A model generated the notes under the pieces. That model saw only the letters and a list, made by a program, of their open reading frames with translations, had not been told where the DNA came from and made no database searches. Both the position numbers and the translations under genes were made by a program. A stretch of DNA of 64,000 nt from JBBPYC01 sp965218765 (GTDB lineage Bacteria; Pseudomonadota; Gammaproteobacteria; Burkholderiales; Burkholderiaceae_C). The number at the start of each line of letters is the position of its first letter. The first letter of the stretch is position 1. The stretch is from contig CBDCLU010000005.1 of NCBI GenBank assembly GCA_965218765.1, positions 248,001 to 312,000 of the forward strand. Reading direction: 5' to 3'. Shown here in pieces: positions 16,845-25,519 of this stretch.

Positions 16845-16885
16845 ACTATGAAATCAATAGCTGCCCGGGCATTCTGCACCAGCGC
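16845..16885. repeat. Possible dispersed-repeat relic upstream of the BLUF gene
   Basis: The AT-rich segment around ATGAAATCAATAGCTGCC in the 235-bp gap between the BLUF and SDR genes contains the ATAGCTGC core that I associate with short repeats of Comamonadaceae. It is degenerate and has no full partner arm here. The rest of the gap holds nothing recognisable. Confidence 0.3.
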
Positions 16886-16963
16886 CTACCGCCAGATCGA
16901 TCACAAAAAAGAAGGTTCAGCAACGCCTGATGCGGAGATCGAACACCGGCGCGCTCGCCGCCG

Positions 16964-17674
16964 TCAGCTCAAGCCGGTGACCGGCAGCGCTGCACCATGC
17001 ACCGCGCGGGCCGCGTCCGACGCAAGGAACGCGATCACATTGGCCAGATCGCTTGCTGCGACCCACTTCGCCGGGTCCGCCTCCGGCATCGCCGCCCGGT
17101 TCTCCGGCGTGTCGATGACCGTCGGCAGCACGCAGTTGACGTTGATGCCTTGCTCGCGCAGCTCGGCCGACATCGCTTCGGTCAGCCGGATCACGGCGCT
17201 TTTGGATGCGGTATAGGCGCCCATCCGCGCGGCACCGCGCTGCGCCGCGAACGCGCCGACATTGACGATTCTTCCGCCGCCGTTGTTGATCATCTGTGGC
17301 ACCACAGCACGGGCCATGTGCAGCAGCGAGCGTGCATTCAGATCGAACAGCAAGTCCCATGTCTGGTCCGGCGCTTCATGCACCGCTTCGCCCATCGCGA
17401 AGCCGCCGGCCAAGTTGCACAGCACGTCGATGGGGCCGAAGCGTGCGGTCGCCTCTGCGATCGCAGCGTCGATCTGGCGCGGGTCCAGCAAGTCTGCGGC
17501 GAGCAGCAACCGGTCCGGCGACTGCGCAGCGCCGAACGCCGCTTGCAGGACATCGTCGGTCCGATCGATCAACACCAGGCGCTCGCCGCTGGCCGCGAAT
17601 GCAGCAACCACCGCGCGGCCGAGGTTGCCGGCCGCACCGGTGATGAGGACAGTGCGCGACCCCTGGACGTTCAT
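16964..17674 (-). CDS. Short-chain dehydrogenase/reductase coupled to phhA
   Basis: 236 residues from ATG 17674, which overlaps the phhA stop as ATGA and has an AGGAG site inside phhA. The classical SDR motifs are present: TGAAGNLG for the dinucleotide, CNLAGG in place of NNAG, and the active-site pattern YTASK. The region after the active site carries NVNCVLPTVIDTPENRAAMP. Translational coupling to phenylalanine hydroxylase and its dehydratase suggests a role in recycling the pterin cofactor, as the SDR-fold dihydropteridine reductase does in animals; that is inference. A generic oxidoreductase is the alternative. Confidence 0.85.
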   Translation of the reverse strand: MNVQGSRTVLITGAAGNLGRAVVAAFAASGERLVLIDRTDDVLQAAFGAAQSPDRLLLAADLLDPRQIDAAIAEATARFGPIDVLCNLAGGFAMGEAVHEAPDQTWDLLFDLNARSLLHMARAVVPQMINNGGGRIVNVGAFAAQRGAARMGAYTASKSAVIRLTEAMSAELREQGINVNCVLPTVIDTPENRAAMPEADPAKWVAASDLANVIAFLASDAARAVHGAALPVTGLS

Positions 17675-18600
17675 GTTGCGGCTCCTGCTGCTGTTCGTTC
17701 TTGCCTGCGCTTCGCGGCGTGATGGCGGCCAGTGCCGCGCGTATAGACCTGGTCGGTGTCGAGCACGGTGCCGGGCTCGTGGTCGGGCAGGCCTTCGATG
17801 CGCTGGTAGGCCGGTGCGAAGTCGATGCGTGCCAGTTCGAGCAGCTCGTCCAGCGTCTCGATCACGAAATAGGTTTCCTGAAAATCATCGATGCGGTAGC
17901 CGGTGCGCAAGGTGCGGTCCAGGTTCAGCCGGATGCGGTTCGGCGACGGATCGTCGAGCGCAAACACGCTTTCGGTCGCCGATGACGCAATGCCGGCGCC
18001 ATAGATGCGCAGGCCGTCTTGCTGGCGCACCAGCCCGAACTCGATCGTGTACCAGTAAACCCGGGCCAGCTTGTTCAAGGTGCCCAGCCTGTGCGCGCGC
18101 AGGCCGCCTTCGCCATACGCCTGCACGTAGTCGGCGATCGCCGGATGCAGCAGCAACGGCACATGGCCGAACACGTCGTGGAACACGTCGGGTTCTTCGA
18201 GGTAGTCGAGCTGACTGGGCTTGCGGATGAACTGACCGGCGGGGAAGCGGCGATTGGCCAGATGCTCGAAAAACATGTCGTCGGGCACCAGACCGGGCAC
18301 TGCCACCACCTGCCAGCCGGTACGCTTCATGAGCAGCTCGGACAGGCGGCGAAAGTCAGGGATCTCGTCGGCCTTCATCGGCAGCTCGTTCATGCCGCGC
18401 ACGAACGAGTCGCAGGCGCGGCCGACCAGCAGCTTGCTCTGGCGCTCGAACAGGGTCTTCCAGACGCCGTGCTCCTGCGCCGTGTAATCGACCCAGCCTT
18501 GGTCGATGGTCCAGTCGGCACGTTCGGGCTTGGCGCCTGCGGCGGCGCCGTGCTTGGCGGACGCGCCGGTGCTTGGATTTTCGTGCAGCGGCTCGGGCAT
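17671..18600 (-). CDS. phhA: Phenylalanine 4-monooxygenase
   Basis: 309 residues from ATG 18600, chosen because AAGGAG lies six bases upstream; ATG 18615 would add five residues but lacks a ribosome site. The protein converts phenylalanine to tyrosine with tetrahydropterin and oxygen. The iron ligands are visible: two His in DVFHDVFGHVPLLLHP and the Glu in YWYTIEFGL. The bacterial catalytic-domain length matches, without the regulatory and tetramerisation domains of the animal enzyme. A basic, Ala/Arg-rich tail closes it. It follows phhB by 22 bp and overlaps the SDR gene. Confidence 0.95.
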   Translation of the reverse strand: MPEPLHENPSTGASAKHGAAAGAKPERADWTIDQGWVDYTAQEHGVWKTLFERQSKLLVGRACDSFVRGMNELPMKADEIPDFRRLSELLMKRTGWQVVAVPGLVPDDMFFEHLANRRFPAGQFIRKPSQLDYLEEPDVFHDVFGHVPLLLHPAIADYVQAYGEGGLRAHRLGTLNKLARVYWYTIEFGLVRQQDGLRIYGAGIASSATESVFALDDPSPNRIRLNLDRTLRTGYRIDDFQETYFVIETLDELLELARIDFAPAYQRIEGLPDHEPGTVLDTDQVYTRGTGRHHAAKRRQERTAAGAAT

Positions 18601-18622
18601 AACGCTCTCCTTCATGCGTGGG

Positions 18623-18934
18623 TCAGGCCGGCGGCCGCGCGAAGTTGGTGCAGAAGCGGTCGGCCACTTGGGCCAGTTCGATGTCGTTCATGGTCAGCCC
18701 GCCCGCATCGTGCGTGGTCAGCGTGATCATGACCCGGTTATAGATGTTCGACCATTCGGGATGGTGGTTCATCTTCTCCGCTGTGAGCGCGAGTTGCGTC
18801 ATGAAGCCGAATGCAGACGTGAAGTCGGCAAACTCGAACTCACGCGCGATCAGACCGCCACGCGCTTCGGTGAAATGCCAGTCCGGCAGTCGTGCCAGCA
18901 GTTGCGTGCATTCGGTGGAATCGAGTTTTTTCAT
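18623..18934 (-). CDS. phhB: Pterin-4a-carbinolamine dehydratase
   Basis: 103 residues from ATG 18934. It dehydrates the 4a-carbinolamine pterin released by phenylalanine hydroxylase. The family signature is complete: LTAEKMNHHPEWSNIYNRVM, with the catalytic His pair, followed by TLTTHDAGGLTMNDIELA. It is the first gene of phhB-phhA-SDR, all on the minus strand within 1.3 kb, so the pterin cycle enzymes should be co-expressed. Confidence 0.95.
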   Translation of the reverse strand: MKKLDSTECTQLLARLPDWHFTEARGGLIAREFEFADFTSAFGFMTQLALTAEKMNHHPEWSNIYNRVMITLTTHDAGGLTMNDIELAQVADRFCTNFARPPA

Positions 18935-19191
18935 GCCGGGATCATCCGCTTTTGGCAGCTGGCGTGCCAAGTCGCTGGTTCAGCTGCTCAATCACCACCG
19001 AGACGGCCCAGCACCAGTCGCTATCCAGCGGCCGACGATGCAGCAGAAACCAGCAGGGTAAAAGAAATACGGTTGAGTCGCGTCGGCTCCATGCGCCACA
19101 TCAAAGCGCGTCGTCGCGAATGCCGTTCGAGCGCCCCAACGCTTCCGACCGGCAAACGGGCCGCCATGAAATAGAAGCATCGGCAAGACAA
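18935..19191. other. Gap between phhB and the tRNA cluster
   Basis: About 257 bp. No gene is recognisable. It should contain the promoter of phhB, transcribed toward lower coordinates, but no hexamers stand out by eye. Confidence 0.4.
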
Positions 19192-19221
19192 AGAAAAAGC
19201 AGCCCAGAGGCTGCTTTTTCT
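19192..19221 (-). terminator. Intrinsic terminator of the tRNA cluster (bidirectional form)
   Basis: AGAAAAAGCAGCC and GGCTGCTTTTTCT pair perfectly over 13 bases around the loop CAGA. The stem's T-run on either strand gives a U-tract, so it can end transcripts in both directions. It lies 10 bp after the 3' end of tRNA-Asp. Confidence 0.85.
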
Positions 19222-19230
19222 AACGTGTGT

Positions 19231-19307
19231 TGGCGGAGCGGACGGGACTCGAACCCGCGACCCCCGGCGTGACAGGCCGGTATTCTAACCAACTGAACTA
19301 CCACTCC
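19231..19307 (-). tRNA. tRNA-Asp (GTC)
   Basis: 77 nt with encoded CCA. The 5' arm GGAGTGG pairs with CCGCTCC (one G-U), the anticodon loop reads CTGTCAC with anticodon GTC, and the T-loop is GGTTCGAGTCC. Last of three tRNA genes on this strand. Confidence 0.96.
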
Positions 19308-19389
19308 TGGCTACATGACGTTGCGCTCCGTGGGGAGCCAAGTGCCATCGACTTGTGCCGTTCATCCAGAAGATCGGCTTCCGGAAGTC

Positions 19390-19465
19390 TGGCGACCCTA
19401 CGGGGATTCGAACCCCGGTACTCACCGTGAAAGGGTGATGTCCTAGGCCTCTAGACGATAGGGTC
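19390..19465 (-). tRNA. tRNA-Glu (TTC)
   Basis: 76 nt with encoded CCA. The acceptor GACCCTA pairs with TAGGGTC, the anticodon loop is CCTTTCA with anticodon TTC, and the T-arm is CCGGGGTTCGAATCCCCG. It sits 82 bp upstream of tRNA-Asp and close to gltX, which charges it. Confidence 0.96.
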
Positions 19466-19523
19466 AAAACCTGTGGGACAACTGACTTCTTGTTCTGCAC
19501 CGACCGACGACGGCTGCGGCGGA

Positions 19524-19599
<76 letters not shown>

Positions 19600-19636
19600 A
19601 AACCTTTGGCTGCGCTGCAAACGCGTCGAGCCTCAG

Positions 19637-19642
19637 ATTATA
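19637..19642 (-). promoter_or_regulatory. -10 element TATAAT of the tRNA cluster
   Basis: A perfect TATAAT on the minus strand, about 38 bases before tRNA-Ala, giving a short leader of about 30 nt. The -35 region falls within the end of gltX; CTGAAA at a 19-base spacing is a weak candidate. It would let the tRNAs be transcribed independently of the purF-metZ-gltX operon. Confidence 0.55.
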
Positions 19643-19649
19643 GCTTGGG

Positions 19650-21092
19650 TCACACAGGCGCTTTCAGTCGCTGCAGCACCGCATCGCGTGGCAGCAACGC
19701 CAACACTGCATCAAGTGACGGCGTCTGCGCCGTGCCCATCACCAGCACGCGCACCGGCACAGCCAGTTGCGGCATTTTCAGCCGTGCATCAGCCAGCAGT
19801 TGCTTGATGACGCGGGCGATTGCCAGCGCGGTCCATTCGCATTCTGCAAGGCGATCGCGCAACTGCTCGATCACCGGCTTGACCGCATCGGTCAGATGCT
19901 GATCGCGCAAGGCCTGAGCCACCTCAGGCGCTGTGTAGAACAAGCCCGCCCAGTCAGCCAGCACCACCAGGGTATCGCAGCGATCCTTGAACAGCTCGCA
20001 GATCGCGCCCAGACGCTGATCGGTTTCGATGCCGCGCCGCTCGCGCAGCAGGCTGGTCACCAACGGCGCGAGCTCCGCTCCGCTCATCGCCTTGATGTGC
20101 TGGGCGTTAACCCAGCGCAGCTTGGCTTCGTCGAACTGCGCGGCGCTGCGGCCCAGGTGATCGAGATCAAACCACGAAACGAACTGTGCGCAACTGAAGA
20201 TTTCGTCGTCGCCGTGGCTCCAGCCGAGGCGCGCGAGGTAGTTGACGAACGCTTCCGCGAGAAAGCCTTCAGCGCGGAACTGCGTGACCGCCTTCGCGCC
20301 GTTGCGCTTGCTCATCTTGTCGCCGTGTTCGTTCAGCACGGTCGGCAGATGCGCGTAGATCGGTGCCGGCGCCCTGAGCGCGCGGAAGATGTTGATCTGC
20401 CGCGGCGTGTTGTTCACGTGGTCGTCGCCGCGGATCACGTGCGTGATGGCCATGTCGATGTCGTCGACCACGACGCAGAAGTTGTAGGTCGGCGTGCCGT
20501 CGGGCCGCGCGATCACGAGGTCGTCGAGTTCGTCGTTGCCGATTTCGATGCGGCCCTTGACCTTGTCGTCCCAGCCGACCACGCCGCCTTGCGGATTGCG
20601 AAAGCGCAGCACCGGCTGCGCGCCGGCGGGCACTTCAGGCAGCTGCTTGCCAGGCTCGGGCCGCCAAGTGCCGTCGTAGCGCGGCTTCTGTTTGGCTTCG
20701 AGTTGCCGCGCACGCAGCGCGTCGAGCGCCTCGATGCTCATGTAGCACGGATAAACCAGGCCCGCGTGCTGCATCTCGCGCAGCACGGCCTGGTACCGGT
20801 CCATGCGCTGCATCTGGAAATACGGGCCTTCGTCGAAGTCGAGCCCGAGCCAATCCATGCCTTGCAGGATCACGTCCACCGCGGCTTGCGAAGACCGCTC
20901 GACGTCTGTGTCTTCGATGCGCAGGATGAAGTCCCCGCCATTTGCGCGTGCGAACGCCCACGGGTACAACGCCGAGCGGATGTTGCCCGCATGAATGAAG
21001 CCGGTCGGCGACGGCGCAAAGCGTGTGCGCACGCGTGCAGCCGGCACGGTGGCGTCAGCAGATGCCGATCGCTCGGTCACAAGTTCAGTCAC
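19650..21092 (-). CDS. gltX: Glutamate--tRNA ligase
   Basis: 480 residues starting at GTG 21092, overlapping the metZ stop (GTGA); a second GTG at 21080 is possible. It charges tRNA-Glu with glutamate in the cytoplasm. The class I signatures are present: PSPTGFIHAGNIRSALYPW (the HIGH motif as HAGN, usual in this lineage) and DKMSKRNG. The C-terminal anticodon-binding helical domain ends at ...VLQRLKAPV, giving the normal bacterial length. It is the last gene of a minus-strand operon, followed by the tRNA cluster that includes its own substrate. Confidence 0.96.
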   Translation of the reverse strand: MTELVTERSASADATVPAARVRTRFAPSPTGFIHAGNIRSALYPWAFARANGGDFILRIEDTDVERSSQAAVDVILQGMDWLGLDFDEGPYFQMQRMDRYQAVLREMQHAGLVYPCYMSIEALDALRARQLEAKQKPRYDGTWRPEPGKQLPEVPAGAQPVLRFRNPQGGVVGWDDKVKGRIEIGNDELDDLVIARPDGTPTYNFCVVVDDIDMAITHVIRGDDHVNNTPRQINIFRALRAPAPIYAHLPTVLNEHGDKMSKRNGAKAVTQFRAEGFLAEAFVNYLARLGWSHGDDEIFSCAQFVSWFDLDHLGRSAAQFDEAKLRWVNAQHIKAMSGAELAPLVTSLLRERRGIETDQRLGAICELFKDRCDTLVVLADWAGLFYTAPEVAQALRDQHLTDAVKPVIEQLRDRLAECEWTALAIARVIKQLLADARLKMPQLAVPVRVLVMGTAQTPSLDAVLALLPRDAVLQRLKAPV

Positions 21093-22309
21093 AGCGTATC
21101 CAGACCGCGCGCGAGATCGGCCAGCACGTCGTCGACGTGTTCGAGCCCGACCGCGAGGCGGATCAGTCCCTGGCCGATGCCAGCCGCCTGCCGCTGCAGC
21201 TCCGTCAGCCGGCCGTGGGATGTCGTGGCCGGATGCGTGATGATCGTCTTGGTGTCGCCCAGGTTGGTTGCGATGCTGATCACGCGCGTGCTGTCGATCA
21301 GGTGAAACGCATGGCGACGTGCGTCTTCCGGCGTCTCGCCGTGCAACTCGAACGAGACCACCGCGCCACCCAGGCCGGACTGCTGGCGCATCGCCAGTTC
21401 GTGCTGCGGATGCGAAGGCAGCGCCGGATAATGGACCCGGCGGATGCGCGGCTGCTGCTCGAGCCAGCGCGCGACCGCGAGCGTGTTGTCCGATTGCGCG
21501 CGCATGCGGATGCCGAGCGTCTCCAATCCCTTCAGCACGACCCAGGCGTTGAACGGCGCGACCGCCATCCCGGCCGTGCGCACCACGGGTGCGAACACGT
21601 CGGCGATCAACCTGGCCGGCCCGCAGATCGCACCGGCCATCACGCGGCCCTGCCCGTCCAGGTGTTTGGTGCCCGAATGGATCACGAGGTCGGCGCCGAG
21701 TTCGATCGGACGCTGCAGCGCCGGTGTGCAAAAGCAGTTGTCGACCGCGAGCAGTGCGCCTGCAGCATGCGCGACGTCTGCCAGCGCACGGATATCGCAG
21801 ACTTCGGTCAGCGGATTGGTGGGTGTCTCGGCGAACAGCAGCCGCGTGGTCGGGCGCACCGCAGCCTGCCATTCAGCCAGATCGGTCTGCGACACGAACG
21901 TGGTTTCCACGCCGAACTTGCCGAACTCCTTGCCGAACAGGTTCAACGTCGAGCCGAACACCGAGCGCGAACAGATCACGTGGTCGCCCGACCTCAACAG
22001 CCCCATGCACAGCAGCAGGATCGCGCCCATGCCGGTGGCGGCCGCAATCGCAGCTTGCGTCCCCTCCATCGCCGCGAGCCGCTGCTCGAAGCTGGTGACC
22101 GTCGGATTGCCGGTGCGCGCGTAGGTGTAGCCGAGCGTGGGGTTGGCAAAGCGCCGCGCCGATGTCTCGGCATCCGGCTGCACGAAGCCGCTCGTGAGAT
22201 ACAGTGCTTCCGAGTGCTCGCCCCACTGGCTGCGTTCGACAGCGGTGCGCAATGCGAGCGTGTCGCGGTGCAGCCCGGCAGGCAATGATGACGATGCGGA
22301 ATCAGTCAA
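21089..22309 (-). CDS. metZ: O-succinylhomoserine sulfhydrylase
   Basis: 406 residues. No ATG fits; TTG 22309 has AGGA nine bases upstream, while TTG 22339 is an alternative. The enzyme makes homocysteine from O-succinylhomoserine and sulfide with pyridoxal phosphate. The lysine motif HSGTKHLDGQGRVMAG, the cofactor-binding ARTGNPT and the gamma-family phrase NLGDTKTIITHPATTSH are present, and SGFVQPDAE is typical of MetZ. It starts 45 bp after purF, a neighbourhood conserved in betaproteobacteria, and is coupled to gltX. Confidence 0.93.
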   Translation of the reverse strand: MTDSASSSLPAGLHRDTLALRTAVERSQWGEHSEALYLTSGFVQPDAETSARRFANPTLGYTYARTGNPTVTSFEQRLAAMEGTQAAIAAATGMGAILLLCMGLLRSGDHVICSRSVFGSTLNLFGKEFGKFGVETTFVSQTDLAEWQAAVRPTTRLLFAETPTNPLTEVCDIRALADVAHAAGALLAVDNCFCTPALQRPIELGADLVIHSGTKHLDGQGRVMAGAICGPARLIADVFAPVVRTAGMAVAPFNAWVVLKGLETLGIRMRAQSDNTLAVARWLEQQPRIRRVHYPALPSHPQHELAMRQQSGLGGAVVSFELHGETPEDARRHAFHLIDSTRVISIATNLGDTKTIITHPATTSHGRLTELQRQAAGIGQGLIRLAVGLEHVDDVLADLARGLDTL

Positions 22310-22354
22310 GGAATCAGGTCCTGTCAACGGTTTGTACAAAAAAAAGAGATGGGC

Positions 22355-23929
22355 TCAATGCGGGTCGGGCAGCGCCAGCGGGGCCGTTTCCATCGCATCG
22401 AGCGTCGGCTCGTCGACGTCTCCACCCGCGGCCAATTCTGCTGCCCGGCTGCCCTGCTGCCGGCTTGCGCCGAGCCGCAGCACGTCCTGGGCGCTGATGT
22501 CGCCGGTCACATAGATGCCGTCGAAACAGGATGCGTCGAACTCGAGCGGTGTGGTTGCACCGCCGTCCACTGCCGAGCTTCTCATCGCACCAGCACGCAC
22601 CGCGGCTTTCATCGCATCGACGTCCTGATAGATCAGCGCGTCGCAGCCGATCATCGCGCGGATCTGCTCGATCGTGTGGCCGTTGGCGACCAGCTCGGTT
22701 GCAGTCGGCATGTCGATGCCGTAGACGTTCGGAAAGCGCACCGGCGGCGCCGCGCTGGCCAGATAGACCTGGCGCGCGCCGGCGTCGCGCGCCATCTGCA
22801 CGATCTCGCGGCTGGTGGTGCCTCGCACGATCGAGTCGTCCACCAGCAGCACGTTGCGGCCCGTGAATTCGCTCGGGATCGCGTTCAGCTTCTGTCGCAC
22901 CGATTTCTTGCGCACTGCCTGGCCCGGCATGATGAAGGTGCGGCCGACATAGCGGTTCTTCACGAAGCCCTCGCGATACGGCTTGCCGAGCAGCTGCGCG
23001 AGCTGCATTGCGCTCGGGCGGCTCGATTCGGGAATCGGGATCACCACGTCGATGCGGTTCGGCGGCAAGGTCGAGATGACGCGCTTGGCCAAGGTCTCAC
23101 CGAGATTCAGCCGTGCCTTGTAGACCGAAATGCCGTCCAGCACCGAGTCGGGCCGCGCGAGGTAGACGAACTCGAAGATGCACGGCGTGAGCGCTGTCTG
23201 CGCCGCGCACTGCTGCGCGTGCAGCGCACCGGCTGCATCGACGAACAGCGCCTCGCCGGGCGCTACATCGCGCGCCAGCGTCTGACCGGTGCCTTCCAGC
23301 GCGACCGATTCGCTCGCGAACATTACGGTGCCGTCCGCGCCGTGCCCGAAGCACAGCGGACGGATGCCGTGTGGATCGCGGAACGCAAGCAGGCCGTGGC
23401 CCGCGATCAACGCGATCACGGCGTAAGAGCCTTTCACGCGACGATGCACCTGACCGACCGCGGTGAACACGTCCTGCGGGCGCAGTGGCTGGCCTTGCGT
23501 GGCGCGATCCAGCTCGTGCGCCAGCACATTCAGCAGCACTTCCGAATCGCTTTCGGTGTTGATATGCCGGTGGTCCGTGTTGAACAACTCGGTGCGAAGC
23601 GCTTCCGCATTCGTCAGGTTGCCGTTGTGCGTGAGCACGATGCCGAACGGCGCGTTCACGTAGAACGGCTGCGCCTCGTGCTCGTCGAATGCGTCGCCGG
23701 CCGTGGGATAGCGAACCTGGCCGATGCCGCTGTCACCGGGCAGCGCGCGCATGTGGCGCGTGCGAAACACGTCGCGCACCATGCCGCGCGCCTTGTGCAT
23801 GTGGAACTTGCGCTGCTGCTCGGTCACGATGCCGGCCGCGTCCTGACCACGATGCTGCAGCAGCAGCAACGCGTCGTAGAGCAGCTGGTTCACCGGCCTT
23901 TGGCTGACGATGCCGACGATTCCACACAT
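22355..23929 (-). CDS. purF: Amidophosphoribosyltransferase
   Basis: 524 residues. It makes phosphoribosylamine from PRPP and glutamine, the first step of purine synthesis. Cys2 in MCGIVGIV is the glutaminase nucleophile, showing that no propeptide is present. The PRPP loop reads VLLVDDSIVRGTTSREIV. An Ala-rich tail completes the protein. It follows cvpA by 56 bp, as in E. coli and most proteobacteria. Confidence 0.96.
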   Translation of the reverse strand: MCGIVGIVSQRPVNQLLYDALLLLQHRGQDAAGIVTEQQRKFHMHKARGMVRDVFRTRHMRALPGDSGIGQVRYPTAGDAFDEHEAQPFYVNAPFGIVLTHNGNLTNAEALRTELFNTDHRHINTESDSEVLLNVLAHELDRATQGQPLRPQDVFTAVGQVHRRVKGSYAVIALIAGHGLLAFRDPHGIRPLCFGHGADGTVMFASESVALEGTGQTLARDVAPGEALFVDAAGALHAQQCAAQTALTPCIFEFVYLARPDSVLDGISVYKARLNLGETLAKRVISTLPPNRIDVVIPIPESSRPSAMQLAQLLGKPYREGFVKNRYVGRTFIMPGQAVRKKSVRQKLNAIPSEFTGRNVLLVDDSIVRGTTSREIVQMARDAGARQVYLASAAPPVRFPNVYGIDMPTATELVANGHTIEQIRAMIGCDALIYQDVDAMKAAVRAGAMRSSAVDGGATTPLEFDASCFDGIYVTGDISAQDVLRLGASRQQGSRAAELAAGGDVDEPTLDAMETAPLALPDPH

Positions 23930-23985
23930 GATGAACGCTCTCTTCTATAGCAATGATCGAAGCTCGACGCTGAACTCGATCGGCA

Positions 23986-24471
23986 TCAGACGATGAAACG
24001 CGAGAACTCGGGCGGCAGCGTAGGTTTCAGCCACAGCAGCAACGCATTCAGGTAGGGCGCGCCGGCCGAATCCCGCCAGACCGGCGTGCTGCCCAGCGGC
24101 GTCAGTCCCGCCACCACCGCCACTGCAAGCAGCAGCACGGTCGCGCGTGCCAAGCCGAACACCATGCCCAGCACGCGGTCCACCGGCCGCAAACCCACCG
24201 CATTCACCGCCTTTTTGATCAACGCCGCCAGCAGTCCGCCGATGAACGCAATCAGAATGAACACGATCGCAAACGCCGCCGCATAGCGCAGCGGCTCGGC
24301 CAGATTGCCCAGCGGCAACTGCTCCGCCAAGTCCGGCGCGAGCCACTGCGCGAGCAGGAACGCCGCAATCCAGGCCACCAGCGACAACACCTCGTAAACC
24401 AGCCCGCGCCAGGCGCCCAGCAGCAGCGAGATCAGCAGCATGCCCAGCAGTGTCCAGTCGACAACCGTCAT
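23986..24471 (-). CDS. cvpA: CvpA family membrane protein
   Basis: 161 residues with four hydrophobic segments; the N-terminus VDWTLLGMLLISLLLGAWRG and the pattern PVDRVLGMVFGLARA are typical of CvpA, known from colicin V export and cell-envelope homeostasis. Located between the SPOR gene and purF, the conserved position. Confidence 0.93.
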   Translation of the reverse strand: MTVVDWTLLGMLLISLLLGAWRGLVYEVLSLVAWIAAFLLAQWLAPDLAEQLPLGNLAEPLRYAAAFAIVFILIAFIGGLLAALIKKAVNAVGLRPVDRVLGMVFGLARATVLLLAVAVVAGLTPLGSTPVWRDSAGAPYLNALLLWLKPTLPPEFSRFIV

Positions 24472-24535
24472 CGGCCGAGCGTGGTTCGTGAAACTGGCGA
24501 TGCGCCGGTCGAAGCGATCAGTCGAACGCCGATGG

Positions 24536-25477
24536 CTACATCGTCAGGATCGACGCCGGCAGGCTCAATCCCTTGATCTTCGATGCCGCATCGTCGGCTT
24601 CGGCCCGCGTCGCAAACGGCCCGACCCGCACCCGAATCCAGGTGTCCGCACCGATCTTGGTCTCTTGCGTGAACGTCTTGATGCCGGCCCGCTCGGCTTT
24701 GCTGCGTGCCACACGCGCGCGTTCCGGCTCGGAGAATGCGCCGATCTGCACGATGTAGCGCCTGCCGACCGATGCCGCAGCGACCGCGGCCTCTTTCTCG
24801 CTCTTGCCCTGCAGCAGCGCCCGCACCCGCGCGGCCTCCTCCAGCTTCGCAATGCGCAGCTCGTCCCGGGACGGCGGTTTCGGGCCTGGCCGCTCGGGCG
24901 GTGTGACGGCCGCCGTGGCAGTCGGCTTGCCGGCAGGCTTGTTCGATTCGCGCTCGGCGGTGCGAGTTTTCTCGGGGGGTGGTACCGCGGATTTTTCAGC
25001 ACTGACCTTCGCCGTGCGTTCCGCGCTCGGATCCGGTTCCGGCATCGACTCGGCTTGCACAGCCGGCTCGGATTTCCTGACTTCGCCCTTGCCATCGGCT
25101 GCCGCAGCTGCAGACTTGGCCGCAAGCACTGGATCGCGCAGGGCAGACGCCACAGCGGCACTGGTACGCATTGCGGGTGGCACTGCGGCCGAACCGACTG
25201 CGCCGCTTGCCGCCGGTGCGGCTGCCAGCGCAGGCGGATTCGCCGGTGCTGCCTGGTTGCGCTCGGGAATTTCGATCGGCACGTCCGCTGCAACCGGCCG
25301 CGGCTGGGTGTCGAACAGCAGCGGAAAACCCACGACACCAGCTGCCACCAGCACTGCGGCGCCGATCAGCCGATGCCGTGCACGCCGGCGCATCGATTCG
25401 ACCGACTCGGCGGAGCCGACCGGATTGCGCCGGTTTTCCGTATCACGGCCGAACGAGCGGGATCTGAAAAATGCCAT
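24536..25477 (-). CDS. SPOR-domain protein (DedD-like)
   Basis: 313 residues. A basic N-terminus (RRRARHR) precedes one membrane helix near residues 36-56, then a long Ala/Pro/Lys/Glu-rich periplasmic linker, then a SPOR domain (about 238-313) with YIVQIGAFSEPERAR and IRVRVGPFATRAEAD. SPOR domains bind denuded peptidoglycan at the division septum. It lies between folC and cvpA, where dedD is found in many proteobacteria. Confidence 0.9.
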   Translation of the reverse strand: MAFFRSRSFGRDTENRRNPVGSAESVESMRRRARHRLIGAAVLVAAGVVGFPLLFDTQPRPVAADVPIEIPERNQAAPANPPALAAAPAASGAVGSAAVPPAMRTSAAVASALRDPVLAAKSAAAAADGKGEVRKSEPAVQAESMPEPDPSAERTAKVSAEKSAVPPPEKTRTAERESNKPAGKPTATAAVTPPERPGPKPPSRDELRIAKLEEAARVRALLQGKSEKEAAVAAASVGRRYIVQIGAFSEPERARVARSKAERAGIKTFTQETKIGADTWIRVRVGPFATRAEADDAASKIKGLSLPASILTM

Positions 25478-25519
25478 GGGAGAAACGGGCCGGCGTCAAA
25501 AGCCGGTTTGAGAAAAACG

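Noticed and set aside
19650..21872. Extended reading frame fusing gltX with upstream sequence (740 codons)
   Set aside because: The added N-terminal part is the metZ gene read out of frame; metZ and gltX overlap at GTGA with normal family lengths.
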